Of a stretch of 64,000 nt of DNA, positions 12,079 through 24,649 are shown in pieces; the first letter of the stretch is position 1, and every line of letters begins with the position of its first letter. The notes under the pieces are model-generated. The model made no database searches. It was not told where the DNA came from and saw nothing but the letters and a program-made list of their open reading frames with translations. The position numbers were made by a program, and so were the translations under genes. The stretch comes from Saturnia japonica (lineage: Eukaryota; Arthropoda; Insecta; Lepidoptera; Saturniidae), in the NCBI GenBank assembly GCA_033032175.1, contig CM065306.1, forward strand, positions 11,178,001 to 11,242,000, read 5' to 3'.

Positions 12079-12267
12079 AAATAAATTTAAAGTTGTTATT
12101 TCACATCTTATCATTCATTTCATCATTTTTTATTAAATGCCTTAAAAAAGTGAACTAACCAAGTAGGTACCAGCTTTTCTTTTTAGTTCTCTGATTTTAG
12201 AAATTTTCTGGATTTTGTGGTGCTTTATTGCATACATAATTTTAGTAAAATGTTGGTGTTAGTTTCG

Positions 12268-12930
12268 TATATCCATACTAATATTATAAATGCGAAAGTA
12301 ACTCTGTTTGTTACGTTTTCACGCCTAAACTGCTGAACCAGTTTTTCTGATTTTGGCACAGAGATAGATGGTTACTTTTGTAGCGAAAATAAAACTTTAA
12401 GAGATGAAAACAGAGGATGAACGTTTGTAAGAAGAAAATGTGGTAGCACCAAAGCGCATGTGCGGTTGGTGAAATTACTTCGGTTTCCAAGCCAACTGGT
12501 TTGTTGATTAATTGACATTTATATACCTATTGTAAATTATCTAGATTATACAATGTTGCTACAAGCAAATGCTTTTATTGTGCTATCCCACATGTGGTGA
12601 CTCCGAAGTGATTTGAACACACAAACTTCTGACTTTTTAACAAACTTCAAACCAATTTTAATGAATTTTGGTAAAGAGATATATTGTATATAGTGTGCCT
12701 TATGTTGCGAAAATAAAACTTGAAAGGGTGAAATGGGGTATGAAAGTTTGCATGAAGAACCTGTCAAACCAATTTTGATGAATTTTGGTATAGAGATATA
12801 TTGTACCTTGGAGAAGGACATAAGCTAACTTTTTTCATGAAAAAAAAACGTGAAGGGATGAAATAAGGGATGAAAGTTTGTATGATAAACCTATCATGTT
12901 TCAAATTAGGGATGTGAAAAATCATATTTA
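12268..12930 (-). repeat. Family H copies, including a two-unit tandem
   Basis: Inverted family H motifs: AATATTATAAATGCGAAAGT and CTCTGTTTGTTACGTTTTCA near 12,280-12,330, then two units containing AAACCAATTTT(A/G)ATGAATTT at 12,649 and 12,766, about 117 bp apart, each followed by AGAGATATATTGTA and GATGAAAGTTTG-like sequence. Confidence 0.55.
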
Positions 12931-13021
12931 TGCTTTTTGAAAGAAATAAAAGGCGTTTCACGTTTTTAAAAACCACGCAAGCCGGTACAAAGGGAAGATT
13001 TTAATTACTTTTGAAGTTTTG

Positions 13022-13190
13022 TTGGGACAGTTAATGTGTTGGATATATTATTTATTATTATATTGGCATATACTTACATTACCGGTTTGTCGTGTTCCGA
13101 AATCAGCCAGTGTATATGCAATAATATAGCGGGGTGGTAGGGATCACAGCCACCATATATACAGTGATAAACCCATCTACAATTTTTAGT
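13022..13190 (-). repeat. Family G single unit
   Basis: Reverse complement of the 108-bp unit, with GGTTTGTCGTGTTCCGAAAT, CAGTGTATATGCAATAATAT and GGGGTGGTAGGG, plus the family terminus. Confidence 0.65.
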
Positions 13191-13235
13191 AGAGATGCAC
13201 CGAATATGGCTTCAACCGAATACGAATACTACGAA
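13187..13235 (+). repeat. Possible hAT-like terminus
   Basis: TAGAGATGCACCGAATATGG resembles the terminal sequence of many hAT elements. I found no matching inverted end or transposase, so this is a weak call. Confidence 0.2.
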
Positions 13236-14456
13236 CACTAAAAAGAGACAAAAAATTACATCTATAGGATTTGACATACACGGTTAATGCAAGTCATAAT
13301 TTTCACGACTATGATCGTCGTCGAACTGGCCTAGCGGTGTGAAGACCAAACTTGTACGCACTGTTGTATGTACAGTACTGGTAGTCTATAGTCATAGTCC
13401 CATTGATTTAGAATTTTTAAAAACGATTTTAAAGAAGATATTTTATGTTTTCTGAAAGTTTCACTTCTACCGCGTGAAGGTAAACGTCACGTAAACAAAA
13501 CTATCCGATAGTTTTAGTTTAGATATGAAGTAAGGGCCAGTGTGGACAATACCACCCTAGAAAAATCGAAAGTATTGAAGGAATATACCGTTTTTATTGT
13601 TTTCATCTCTAGAAAAAATATATTTGGCTTATAGTATCTTATCAGCCGGCCACTCCTAGGAAAATTCGTTAGTTATGCCAGTGGTATATCAAGGTGCTAA
13701 TTATTATGTTCATATTCCGTAGTAATTATTATAGAGATAAACGATTTTAATATTACTCATTTCATCGTAAATCTCATCTCATACCCTGTTATAAGGAACA
13801 TTAAATTTAAAAATAATGCCCGATTGATTGCTTTCTGTGATTGATAATATTATGGCGTAAATGATAATGAAAATTCATAAATAAATCATACTCCAAAGTA
13901 ACTGTAGTCTGTGAATGAATTATAAAATGTACATAAATAAAATTAGAATCGGACATTAGTGAGGTCTTTACCCGCTGGTATAATAATAACTGCCATGTAA
14001 TTAAACGTGTAAACTCTGTGTAACTGTTCATAAATAGACTGAGACTAGACGACGTAAGACGATTAGATTATATGAGTTTATATGCATATAAGATAAAGAG
14101 TATAGAGCCCTCAGAAGTGTCACACATTTAAGAAACTATCGAATGGTTGTTACATTGAAATTATAATGTAGTATAATAATGGTTTAAGTTAGATGTGTAT
14201 ATCTATGTTATATTGAATCTGGCTTAATCTATCAAACCAAAAATACTATTGTTACTATTGTCATTCGAAAAAGGGCATTTTATTTATCGATAACAGTGAA
14301 TAAAACTCGCATTTACTCACAAGTGAATAGACACTTTTTACATTTGGAACAAGTACGAAAGATACAAATTATGTACAAAAGAAATTGCGTACAGCATCGT
14401 ACCTACACATTATAATAGTGTAACTTCTTAAAATAAAAAGTAATTTTAAGTTTATT
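13236..14456. other. Gene-free AT-rich DNA
   Basis: No gene or recognised repeat. Confidence 0.45.
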
Positions 14457-14625
14457 ATTTTGTGTATGGTGGTCGCGTCCTTTACCACCCGTTTTATTAT
14501 ATATATACCGATTGATCCCGGAACGTGACAAACCAGAAGAAAACCTGTGATAGGTTATATGGTATATTTAGTATAATAATTAATGGAATAAATATGTCAA
14601 TATGAATCTGACACATTTACCGTCC
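14457..14625 (+). repeat. Family G single unit
   Basis: Starts GTGTATGGTGGTCGCGTCC, continues with ACCACC, ATACCGATTGATCCCGGAAC and GTGACAAACCAG, and ends ATGTCAATATGAATCTGACA. Same order as the array at 8,397-8,772. Confidence 0.65.
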
Positions 14626-15179
14626 CAATAAAACTGTCAGTGCGACCTAGTGTGAGCCAGCAGTACCTTCTCTCTCTCATTTAGTAAACAGTGCTTAATC
14701 GCGATAAGTCCTTGAAATTTCACTCTTAATTCTCGTCCAATTATCGAATCACCTCTCAAGAACATTCACGCAGCCAGTGGTAAAAAGTAGAGTACATAAC
14801 TCGTGAAAAAGTAATTAATCTCGGTCATTGTATCCGTCGCTCCGCTCAGGATTCTTCTCTAGAATCCCTCGCTACATTACTCGGGATTCTACTCAAAAAT
14901 CCTTCATTGATGTCGGGATCTAACTTAGTCTCCCGAATTAAGTTCCCTCATTTTTCACTTTTTGTGAATCTACTATTACTTTGCTTACCGAGTGTAACTT
15001 ATCTATTTTCATGTTACTAAAATTAACTCTCTCATGTTTATAGTACTTAGTCTGTATTATTATAGTAAAAATGTAGTTCTATCTGTACTAAGTACACTAA
15101 GTAAGGATTTTTTTTTTCAATCTTCTCGATAGACATCCTTTATAGAGGATCACGAATATGCTATTAAAAATGTTTTTGT
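14626..15179. other. Gene-free stretch with short hairpins
   Basis: About 14,848-14,930 contains GGATTC-TTCTCTA-GAATCC and two related short stems (GGGATTCTACTCAAAAATCC; CGGGATCTAAC...CTCCCG). Function unknown. A T8 run lies near 15,110. Confidence 0.35.
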
Positions 15180-15633
15180 CTCTGTCGGTCTGGTTTTATA
15201 GCTGGCTTTAACTAAAAAAAGGCTTGACCGATTTTTATGACTTTTTGTACATGGGAAGCTTAGATTATTGCTCAAATATATAAATATTTTCAACAATAAT
15301 CTTAGAAATCGTAAAAAAATTTGCAAATATTATATTTGGAACTCTATATAACTATACTATAATATACCAAATTTGATTTAATTTGGTTCAGTACTTTCTG
15401 CGTGATTGGTTTTAAATAAATAAATAACAAACTAACAGACTGATAGACAGACAAAACTTTAAAAAAATGTCAAAATGTGTTTTGACCATATTTATAAGTC
15501 CCCGTAATATTTTTTCTTAAATATCTTTAATGTATAAATTTCGACTCTTTACTGTTTTATAAGTATACATTAAAACCGATTTTGGTGAAATTTTGTACGC
15601 GGTAAGTATATGTCATTCCTCAATTTATAGGAT
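15180..15633. repeat. Family F units
   Basis: Contains GACCGATTTTTATG, TTTTTGTACATGGGAAGC and, further right, GAAATTTTGTACGCGGTAAG followed by ATGTCATTCCTCAATTTATA. It abuts foldback element 2. Confidence 0.45.
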
Positions 15634-16725
15634 ACTAGCGGTGTTCCCGCGGCTCCGCACGCGTTTATAGTTACGCAGTAGGTATTTACATCCCGTAACT
15701 TTACTTTTACTCATATTGTTGACAATTCATATGCAGTATCAATTGACGAATGGCGTGTATTTCCCATGTACAATTTTCACCAAATAATTCTTTTTATTTA
15801 TTTCTTACCAAAAGCATAAATATGAATATCCCTAATTTGAGATATGTGATGGGTTCTTCATACAAACTTTCACCCAAGTTTTATTTTCACCATATGTGGA
15901 ATAACACTAGGTATATCGCCTAGAATATATAAACTCCCGCGAGCTGCGATTGACAGCGCACGTCATATTTCTATCATAAAATAAAACAGTAGTTATACCG
16001 TACTGTGTAAGTTAAACAGTTTAAAAACACTTCAGCCAATCTTAAAAAGAATACTGGACTATCGTTTAATAGGTAATTATTAGAAATACAATTCATTTCT
16101 TATTAAGTATAACAATGTCAAAAATCAACAAACTGGTTGGTATGGCAGCCGATGTCATTTCACCATTATCGCGTATGCCCATGTTTTGTTCATAGAAACT
16201 TTCATCCCCTATTATCTATCCTTAAAGTTTTAATTTCCCTACAAAAAGTACACCTTGTCCTTTTCCAAGGTCCAATCTATCTCTATACCAAAATTCATCA
16301 AAATTGGTTCAGCGGTCTAGGCGTGAAAACGTAACAGATAGACAGAGTTACTTTCGCATTTATAATATTAGTATGGCTAAGAATTGTAAATATTATGAGA
16401 AATAAAAGCTTGTAGCAAGACAATTTTTAACAAAAAAAGAAAACCAACTTAAATTATTTTGAGGAGTTCCCTGGTGTATCTTGGAAGTGGAAGGTCGAAT
16501 GCTAATGAAATTAAAATGATACCACCCTACAGGTATCTCCTTTTCAATGAAAAATAATCATCCAAATCATTTCATAAACAAAGAAGTTAAAGCTGGATAT
16601 TTAAAAAAAATACATTCGGATTACGAACCTCCTTCTTTTTTTAAGTTGGTTTTAAAATATAATAACTAGGTAATGAAAATATTTACTGTGTAATAAAAGC
16701 ATACGAAATGCGGAGCACCGCTAGT
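15634..16725. mobile_element. Foldback-type element 2, 1,092 bp
   Basis: Perfect 10-bp terminal inverted repeats: ACTAGCGGTG at 15,634-15,643 and CACCGCTAGT at 16,716-16,725. The inversion continues imperfectly inward, with CTCCGCACGCG, GTTACGCAGTA and TATTT on the left against TAATAAAAGCATACGAAATG and ATTTACTGTG on the right. The interior carries a family F motif and a family H copy (about 15,780-16,375). No transposase ORF. Size and ends match the element at 2,021-3,098. Confidence 0.6.
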
Positions 16726-18400
16726 ATTTTATAAAGTATATTAATTGTTTGTTAACCTTCTAAATATTTGTTTACTATTACATGCAGTATAACCTATGTT
16801 TATTAAATCATTATAAGATATAATATACGACAATATATTAATTATCGTAATGGTATAAATAATGTGTGCGTATCAATTATCAAATTCCAATACAACGCGT
16901 CCGCGTCTCGATGCGTCGCGTCGCGTCGCCGGCCGCGGCGTTAGTCGGATGTATCGAACACTACCTATAATCTACTCTTTCTTAATAACTGCGTACAGAC
17001 ACAAACAAATACGAAGTTGATAAATGACCTCGTTATTATAACGGTTATGAGTGCTGCATGATTTTCATTTCGAGGTCACTATATTTCTTTGTGAAGCATG
17101 TTACATGCTTTTTAGGCGAATCATGCTTTGAATATCTTTTTTTATGAGAATTAAATTGACGTTGCTTATTTTCTGTTGTGAATAGTTTGTGTTGCAACAT
17201 GCATTATTTTCTACATGAATAAGTCTTAATTAAGCATATAATTAAATCTAAAAGTCATTTCTTAAGCAACATGGATTGAAGTAGCCAAGGGTGAAGATAG
17301 AATAGTTGACGACGATTCAAAGCTTCAGTTGACCTATTCACGTGTGGTACCTTCACCTCATAAACGATATTATATTACTTAAATAATTTTTTTCACAATA
17401 ATATGTCAATGTAACATCTAATGAATATGCTATTCACACGGAGACATCACTGTGTAATTCGTAAACATAAAGGATTCGCATGTTACGTGTGTATTGTGAC
17501 TCAGCTTGCGATCCCTGACGTCCTCCGTAAGGTATTCGCAGGATATAATGATAAAAAAAAACTATATGATAATATATGTGTGAGATCACGAAGATTCTCA
17601 AACAAGCTGAGATTTAAAGTGATGAATACTTTAAATTTGTTACGCTACAGTAACTCCAATTGAAAATATTCATAGCATTCATTTGAATTCAATTAGTTTT
17701 ATTAAAGCCATATGTGTTATAACGAGAATTCACGAAGACACAGAAAAATAACCTACATGTACACATGCGAGAGCACTCATAACTGTTTGTGTATCGAAAT
17801 AAATACAGTGTCCCACGCAGGTAGGTACATTAGACGACGTTTCGACGAAAGAAGGCCGCGAGGCGACCTTCCAAATGGTGGGTGCCGATCATTGACCGCA
17901 GCTTTAGATTGCGCTTCGTCATACTCAGCCGCCCAAGTTATGCCTGGGCTGTGGCTGTGGCTGTGGGCCTGGTACTCAATTAATTGGCCCGCCACATCCG
18001 CGTCGTAATTTCCAAATGTAAATAAAATATTGAGGTATTTTAATGCAAACTTAATAAAGCAATATGAAATTATCCGTGATAGTTTTTGCAAAGCGTATTT
18101 TATGTCTTCATGTAATTAACGATAACAGGCTTTAGATATGAATCACTTAAGGTAGACGAGCTGTACCAGTCATAAAAGTATAATGAAAGATAATAATATC
18201 TACGCTATAAAATAAAGGAGGCAATAAAAATCCCTTAGTAAAGTGAATTTAATTCAATATCAATACATACTAGAAGCACATACTCACATAATTTGTTTTA
18301 ATCTTTTTGGCCATATTTACAGCTATATAAAAATTATATTACCACACATCTAGACAACAATGTAGACCATTTATAATAGTAACTTTCCAGTTTTTATTAT
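16726..18400. other. Gene-free DNA with two GC-rich islands
   Basis: 16,895-16,965 is a short CpG-dense patch with GCGTCGCGTCGCGTCGC. About 17,810-18,010 is a GC-rich island with a GGCTGT-type short repeat (17,945-17,970). Short open frames on both strands of the second island share no recognisable domain, so I do not call them genes. Confidence 0.35.
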
Positions 18401-19255
18401 ACAGGGTCTTACAATTAGAGGTTTCATTTGATATTTAAAAAAAAGAGTGTTTTTAAGCGAAATCATCGGATGTTTATTTAATTGTAAAGTGGAGGCTGTG
18501 GCATTAATAATCGAAAACAATATTAGCCAAATGGCCGCCCAGGCTACGCTTGCAGGTCCTTAATCCTCTCATGAAATTTTTTTAAATAAAATTTTTGCGG
18601 CTCTATATCCTCGATAACTTCACGAATTCCATCTTTGAGGTCTTGAATCGATTGTGTGCTATTGGTACATACCTTATCTTTCAATTAGCCTCAAAGAAAA
18701 AAGTCTAAAGGTGTTAAATCACAAGATCTCGGTGGCCAATTGTAATCGCCTCTTCGAAAAATCACACGGTCAGGAAATTTTTCACGCAAAAAAGCGACGG
18801 TATCGTTACTTGTGTGGCACGTAGCGCCATCTTGTTGAAAATAAACGTCGTTCACATCAATATCTTCCAATTCCAGCCATAAAACATTCTTAATTATAGT
18901 TCGATAGCGCAATCGTAACAGTTGCTCCCTGAAAGTGAAGCTCACTTTCGAAAAAGTAAGGTCCAATGACCCCGCCAGACCAAAAACCACATCAAACAGT
19001 CACACGTTCAGGATGTAGATACTTTTCAACTATAATTCTTGGGGTTTCCGAGCCCCAAATGCGACAATGCTGTTTGGTAACGTAGCCTCGATTAAAATGA
19101 GCCTCATCACTCAAGAATAATTTTCCATGAAATCCCGGATCAATTTGATGCATTTCAAGGACCCAATCAACAAAGACACGACGTTGTTGATGTTCGATAT
19201 GCGTGGTTCTTGTGTTAACTGAACTTTAAAAAAAGCCTTTAAAAGACCTGAGTCT
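18401..19255 (-). pseudogene. Truncated DD41D Tc1/mariner-superfamily transposase
   Basis: On the minus strand the fragment reads RRVFVDWVLEMHQIDPG, FLSDEAHFNRGYVTKQHC (first acidic D), WGSETPRI, then after a stop the second motif FQQDGATCHTSNDT and the third WPPRSCDLTPLDFF. The second and third acidic residues are 41 apart. Stops occur where a tryptophan is expected (after PERVTV) and after TPLDFFL, and there are frameshifts. The 3' terminus ACAGGGTCTTACAATTAGAG (plus strand, from 18,401) sits directly after TAT and looks like a surviving terminal repeat. The N-terminal half is missing where family B begins. It belongs to the same catalytic type as the intact element at 26,881 but has a clearly different sequence and terminus. 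Confidence 0.9.
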
Positions 19256-19729
19256 TTATCTACAATTAATAAAAATGAAGTGTCTGTTTGTAATGTCAAT
19301 TTAACAGCTTTTTACTAAATGGATATGAAAGTATATACCTACAACAAAACACCAATTTTTTTAATGTTGTATGTCTGTTCCGGGTAATCTCCGAAACAGT
19401 TGGACCTATTTTGACTGGGCTTTCACTGGTAGACAGCTGAATTTATAGGGAGTAACTTAGGCTACTTTTATTTTAGAAAAAGAATTAGGGTTCCGCACAA
19501 ATTAAAAAAAAACTGGTCATGGTAAATCAATTCGGGTGGTTAAACGGATTACGCTGAGTAAAACATAAGAGATATAACAAATTAATGTACTACATAATTG
19601 TAGACATTAAAAAGACCTACAAAAAAGGCTGGGAAGGTATACGTCTTATCTTCTAAGGAACACCCACAATAACCAAGATTCGCGCGGGCCTTCTGTAGTC
19701 CGCCTGAACGAAGCCACGGGCACAGCTAG
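19256..19729 (+). repeat. Family B copy 1
   Basis: Carries GTGTCTGTTTGTAATGTCAA, CCGGGTAATCTCCGAAAC, TTAGGGTTCCGCACAA, CTGGTCATGGTAAATCAATT and the end GAAGCCACGGGCACAGCTAG. The same order is found at 36,560-37,056 and 46,036-46,563. Non-coding. The right terminus ends CTAG, which would suit a non-autonomous Helitron, but the required 3' hairpin is not clear. Confidence 0.7.
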
Positions 19730-19769
19730 GTAAAATAAGGTGTAATGACGTTTGTGAAATATTGTTTGA

Positions 19770-19940
19770 TATTGAAGTTTGTTTGTTTGGTTGAACACGC
19801 TAATCTCAGGAACTACTGATTCGACTGGAAAAAATGTTTCAATGTTGGATAGCTCATTTATCGAGGATGTATATCCTTCCTATGTAGGTAGGCTATATAA
19901 CATCACGCTATGATCAATAGGAGCGGAGCATCAATGAAAA
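19770..19940 (-). repeat. Family D short copy
   Basis: Contains TTGAACACGCTAATCTCAGG, AACTACTGATTCGACTGG, CTATATAACATCACGCTA and AGGAGCGGAGCA. It matches the copies at 30,635 and 53,315 in the same orientation. Confidence 0.55.
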
Positions 19941-20396
19941 ATGTTGTATTTAATTTCTTTTGATAGCTTACATTGTGTTCGCTGCGTAAATGGTTAAAGT
20001 TACACAACAGTCATGTGTGTCAGTGTAATGGATTTTTTTTTCTGAAATATTTTTAAAAAAAGTCCGTGATAGCAAATGGCTGTCTTTTAAGGTTTACTCA
20101 AAATAGCCTTTTTTATGGTAATCAAATTTGTTCTAAAATAATGAATTACTTACGAAGGTGTTTTTATATACACAGTACTAATTCATAACGAAATAAATAC
20201 GTTATTAATCACAAGTATTTAATTTTGAACATTATTGCCCTTTACAGTAATTTATTTAATTCAATAACTTAGTAGATATCACAGTTTTAAAATAACTCGG
20301 CAGCAAAATAATGACCAAGTACCGCGAGCGCATTTTTATTATGCATAATAATGTGGGAGGCGGGCGGCACCTAATAATACAGTGCCTGCGACCCAC

Positions 20397-20462
20397 TCTC
20401 TCTAACCCTTTCTCTCTCTCTCTCTGTTACATGATGCAGACGAAGTTGCGTGGGTCAGCTAG
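20397..20462. repeat. (TC)n microsatellite beside a CTAG terminus
   Basis: A CTCTCTCT tract interrupted by AACCCT is followed by CGAAGTTGCGTGGGTCAGCTAG-like sequence ending at 20,461, another case of the shared terminal motif. Confidence 0.5.
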
Positions 20463-20612
20463 TAAATATGTATATGTATAAGTAATTGGTTTCTAGAAAG
20501 GGCTCTAACGATTTACATGAAATTCTGTATTTAGATCATGTTTTACATTCTAAGTTGTGTTTTTCTTATTTTTCAGAGTCACTCTGCGCAGCTCGGTCGC
20601 CCAGTTATTATG
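20463..20612 (+). repeat. Family E copy 1
   Basis: GTATTTAGATCATGTTTTAC, ATTCTAAGTT and CAGCTCGGTCGCCCAGTTAT match the copies at 33,366 and 48,044. About 150 bp, non-coding. Confidence 0.55.
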
Positions 20613-22796
20613 TAATTCCTATAAACACGTATTACTTTTTTCAAGGAAATAAAAAGGTAGGTATCACAAATAATACTCATTTTTTTATACCTAGTTGAAA
20701 AACCAGTAAATTATACAAGTAGTTAGCATAAGTCCGTGGAATTATTGTTTTCTTTAAGTAAGTAAACATACAACAAACAACTTGTTTACGTAATTTGGAA
20801 GATTAGGGCTTTTGTCAAATAACCATAGAATAACAAGAGAAAAATTATTATTACAACAGATTACTTCATTTTCTTCGTTCGATAATTATATTGGTAACAA
20901 GTTAACAAATATTACAAATTATTTATTTCTAGTACGTACCTACTTACCTACCTACATAACACATTTTCTATGCTTTTGTAATAAAAACCATAGTAAATGA
21001 ATGTTTTAAGGTTGGTTTAAAGTGAATATCGATTACTAATTTAAGTGCATTGGTTTACACTTTCGTTCGATTCTTTCGCAATTCATATAATTGTCATAAT
21101 TCGATGTTCGGTGTGAGACACGTGTCACTGCGGCAGCGTCTTTGCTTATTGGCCTGCACCTACGAGTATGTTTGCCAACAGAGTGTAACGCCCTTTGTGT
21201 TCCTTGTTTTGTTACAAAATATTGAACACCGTTTTATTTAACACTAACTTTCAAATTAGGTAGATAGCGTATGGTGACGGACAAAGCGGTTTCATATACA
21301 TCTAAATGGGTTTCGAAATGTTACAAAGTGAATCATAAGTGTAGAGGTACGAATGGGCAAGCCACGTGCGTAATTTAATAGTGTGATACCATCTGATACA
21401 ATTATGTACTTGGAAAAGTGTTTTAAATGTTTTTTATTCCTATTACCCAGTATTAAGAATGATTATTTCTTAGAATTATGGTTGGTATTGATTTGCAGTA
21501 TTTGCGATATTTCAAACTTTAACGTTTCATACATAGTTTAAAAATAGCTGTGACAGCGATTCCGCTCGCGTAACTAAACATTATTTTACCTAGATATGAA
21601 AGTATTCTTTGTCTTAATTCGGGTTACGAGCTATTTGTGTGCTAAATTTCATCCAAATCAGTTTAGCACTTTTTGCGTGATTGAGTAACAAATCAACAAA
21701 CTCACTTTCGCGTTTATACCATTTAGGACTAGCACCGTTCGCATGGACTTACAGACTTATTGTTTATAAAGATATCGTGATATTTTTTAGATAAGTACGT
21801 AAGTAATAAAACAAAAACAAAAAAATGATGAAAATCTATCCAGTAGATTTTGCGTGATGCGCGCACAACGGCAAAACGCAATCATTTTATTTTTATAGAA
21901 GTTAGATTATATTATACATATTTTTAATGATGTTAATTAAATGTTGGTAGGTAAATACTTACTCAAAATTTAAGCCTTTAACAAATTTGATGTTGTAAGC
22001 CTTTTGTTAAATATGATTGTTTAGTATTTAATCAGTCAACAAGCTAATGGCATACCAAAGATTATGTTACGAGCCTGGTTACCCGTTTGGTAGGTCCCTG
22101 TTGAACAAATGTTGGAGCACGAAAGCAAGCGCGCTGCGCTGCACAAATCTACGCAATAGGTGGATGTGCCAAAGCGGGAGTGCCAATGAACTTAGGACGG
22201 CTATTGACAGGTATTGCGTTAAGACAAATATACGTTCTGGCGGCTAAGACAGACCTCCGTTCACTTCACCATACTCGCATGAGTGTAGGTAGATGAGTAC
22301 CTATACTACATGAGCCTCCTGAGAACTTTTATGTAAATAATCATCGAAGGTAAATATGAAATTCTTGTACGTGAGTGAATACCTTAATCTCTTAACTGTA
22401 CTCAGAGATAGTTCATGTTGAAATATATACTTTTAGGGAGTGTATCAGTCAACAAGTTGGTGTATTGTTTTTTATACAAATACAGATAATTGAGTTATAT
22501 TATTCTATTTAAGAATATATTTATAACTACCATTCCAATTACATCGCTTTTATTTACACTTCTAGATTTTTTTTTTGTATTTAATTAATAAATCAATCCA
22601 CTTTAGTATGGAATACATTCATATATAGTCTACGTAATATTATATTAACATTTTATATTGTTTTTGAATTTTATTGATTTTATTTAAACTCGCGAAATGC
22701 TTTGAATTTCCTCTTTCTGCTGGAACTTCTGGATAAAAAGTATAAACCTAAAACACTCTTATATAGAAATGCAACGATGTGTAAACATTTCAAATC
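20613..22796. other. Gene-free DNA with degenerate repeat pieces
   Basis: An eroded copy of the shared terminal motif occurs near 21,545 (TAGCTGTGACAGCGATTCCG), with family H-like sequence behind it, and a family J end occurs near 21,830. About 22,045-22,290 is somewhat GC-rich, and I do not recognise it. Confidence 0.4.
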
Positions 22797-23095
22797 AATC
22801 CGAATATTTAGACAGACCGGTTATAATATCTCAATCCGAACTTCGCAGGTTCGAGTCTCTGCATGAACCAACGATTTTTAAGGAGTACGCATACAATTTA
22901 CTAATTCAGACACCATCGGCTGCCGCTGAATGAAAACCGCGTGAGGAAAGCTGAACGCCTGGGAAAATAGTCTTGTTTTAGAGGAAAAAATACAGAATTA
23001 TAGATTTTGTGTTTCGTGATCAAGTCCGTGCCTTCTCTGGAGAATAGCTCTTTGCCTAGAAGTGGAACATTTACGGGGGATTGAGAGAGGCGGAG
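22797..23095 (+). mobile_element. Degenerate tRNA-derived SINE, second family
   Basis: A B box-like GGTTCGAGTCT (22,848-22,858) is followed by CTAATTCAGACACCATCGG, CGTGAGGAAAG and, at the 3' side, TTTGCCTAGAAGTGGAACAT. These match, from memory, a tRNA-derived SINE layout common in moths and butterflies. The A box is eroded and no target duplication is evident. Confidence 0.6.
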
Positions 23096-24349
23096 TGTAT
23101 TATTACCATTATAATATTTAGTTTCAATTTTTTTTAAATTAATTCTTATTTTAAAACATTTCATAATATTAACGAAACAGGTATTGCCAAAAATAACATT
23201 CAAAATTTTCCTTTGATAATTGCACGTTTCCTTCCAACATTCAATTGACATATTATAAGTAAATGTGTATATTTTCCCTCTACATTGAAAATGTTAGCTA
23301 AATAATCATAAGCAAAGGATGAAGGTCACAATGTTACTCCAAGATCATTTTTGGATTGTTATCGCTTTGCCTGTTTATTTGTGACTCATACCGATTCGAA
23401 TCAAGGTTTTTTGTTGTGCTTAATTTTGACCATCGATTAGGGCTGTTTGAACCAAAACCTTAAATTATAATTAATTTACTCGTTAAACCAGATATAAGAT
23501 TAACAGTTGCATGCATTCTGGCACAACTAAAGAGAACTTTAAGCTAAAATTGAATTTAACTTTTTTGATACAATTCGCCCTTAGTCTCTATTTCATCGCA
23601 ATTTGCCTACTTAATCCCAAAGTGCTCACATTTTCATAAACTCAATTTTTATTCCATTAAAATAAAAGTATAAAAGCCAATTGACATTTTTGTTCAGGTG
23701 TTCTTTGGATGCAAATACCGTATATTAAGAGAGAAATGTAGGAAAATAAGTAAAGTACATAAGGGAAGTAAGTAGATAAATCCCTATGGTATTTTCTGTC
23801 ACCCTATAGAAGATTGCAGCTAAATAAACCTTTATGTTCCTGTGATGAGTAGGGTTAACAGATCTCCTTGGGGAAGTAATATATATATATATGTATCATA
23901 GTGGTATTTCTTTGAAGGGAAATAAATTAATCAATATAAAATAAAATCTGTTACAAATTATAGCTTAAATTTACAGTTAACCTCTATGTGGTGAGTACTT
24001 GCAAACAGGTAAAACTATCGAAAAAAATCTAGTTATGAATAAAATAAATAATCATACTGCCAAATTACTTATAACAAACAAATTTTTATTTTCACAAATT
24101 GTACGTGCAAATTATATAATATACCGTTGATGATCAAGTGGACATCGGTTTGGCACTCATGTGTTTGTTGACATACCATACAGAGACAACACTAGTTAAA
24201 ATTTGCATGTCATTAGCATATTTTCGCACTTACGATATTGTTGATGACGAATTTTATTATCTTTATAACTATCATAATACGGTAAAAGTGGCTATTTGCA
24301 ATGATTATATGTTACTTAAAATCCATTGTTTAAATTTATAGATATAACA
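23096..24349. other. Gene-free AT-rich DNA
   Basis: Contains a short (TA)n tract near 23,880. No gene or clear repeat. Confidence 0.45.
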
Positions 24350-24545
24350 GATACTCAGATGTGAAACCTTTGCCCGCGGCTTCGCTCCCCTCATAGTTAT
24401 GTCTCATCTTTTTTATTTTGTTATTGAATTACTAAATACCAATATTCATAGACCTATCTTTAAAAATGGCGGACTTTCATACAAACTTTCATCCCCTCTT
24501 TCACCAACTTAGGGGTTGCATTTCCAATGGCGATGGATTGTAGAT
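24350..24545 (+). repeat. Degenerate family A/H composite
   Basis: TTGCCCGCGGCTTCGCTCCC is followed at about 24,470 by GGACTTTCATACAAACTTTC and CATCCCCTCTTTCACC, the family H motifs. Confidence 0.45.
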
Positions 24546-24649
24546 CTTCTTCGATGTTGTTGGGCTGTACTCTGCTTACCATCAGATAAAGTGTCGTAGC
24601 TTTGCCGAGCAACTTTTAAAAAAATCAATAAGACAATTATAAATTATTC

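Noticed and set aside
17777..18091. 104-codon open frame on the minus strand
   Set aside because: Overlaps an equally long open frame on the other strand in a GC-rich patch. No motif, and the HSHSHS run comes from a short repeat.
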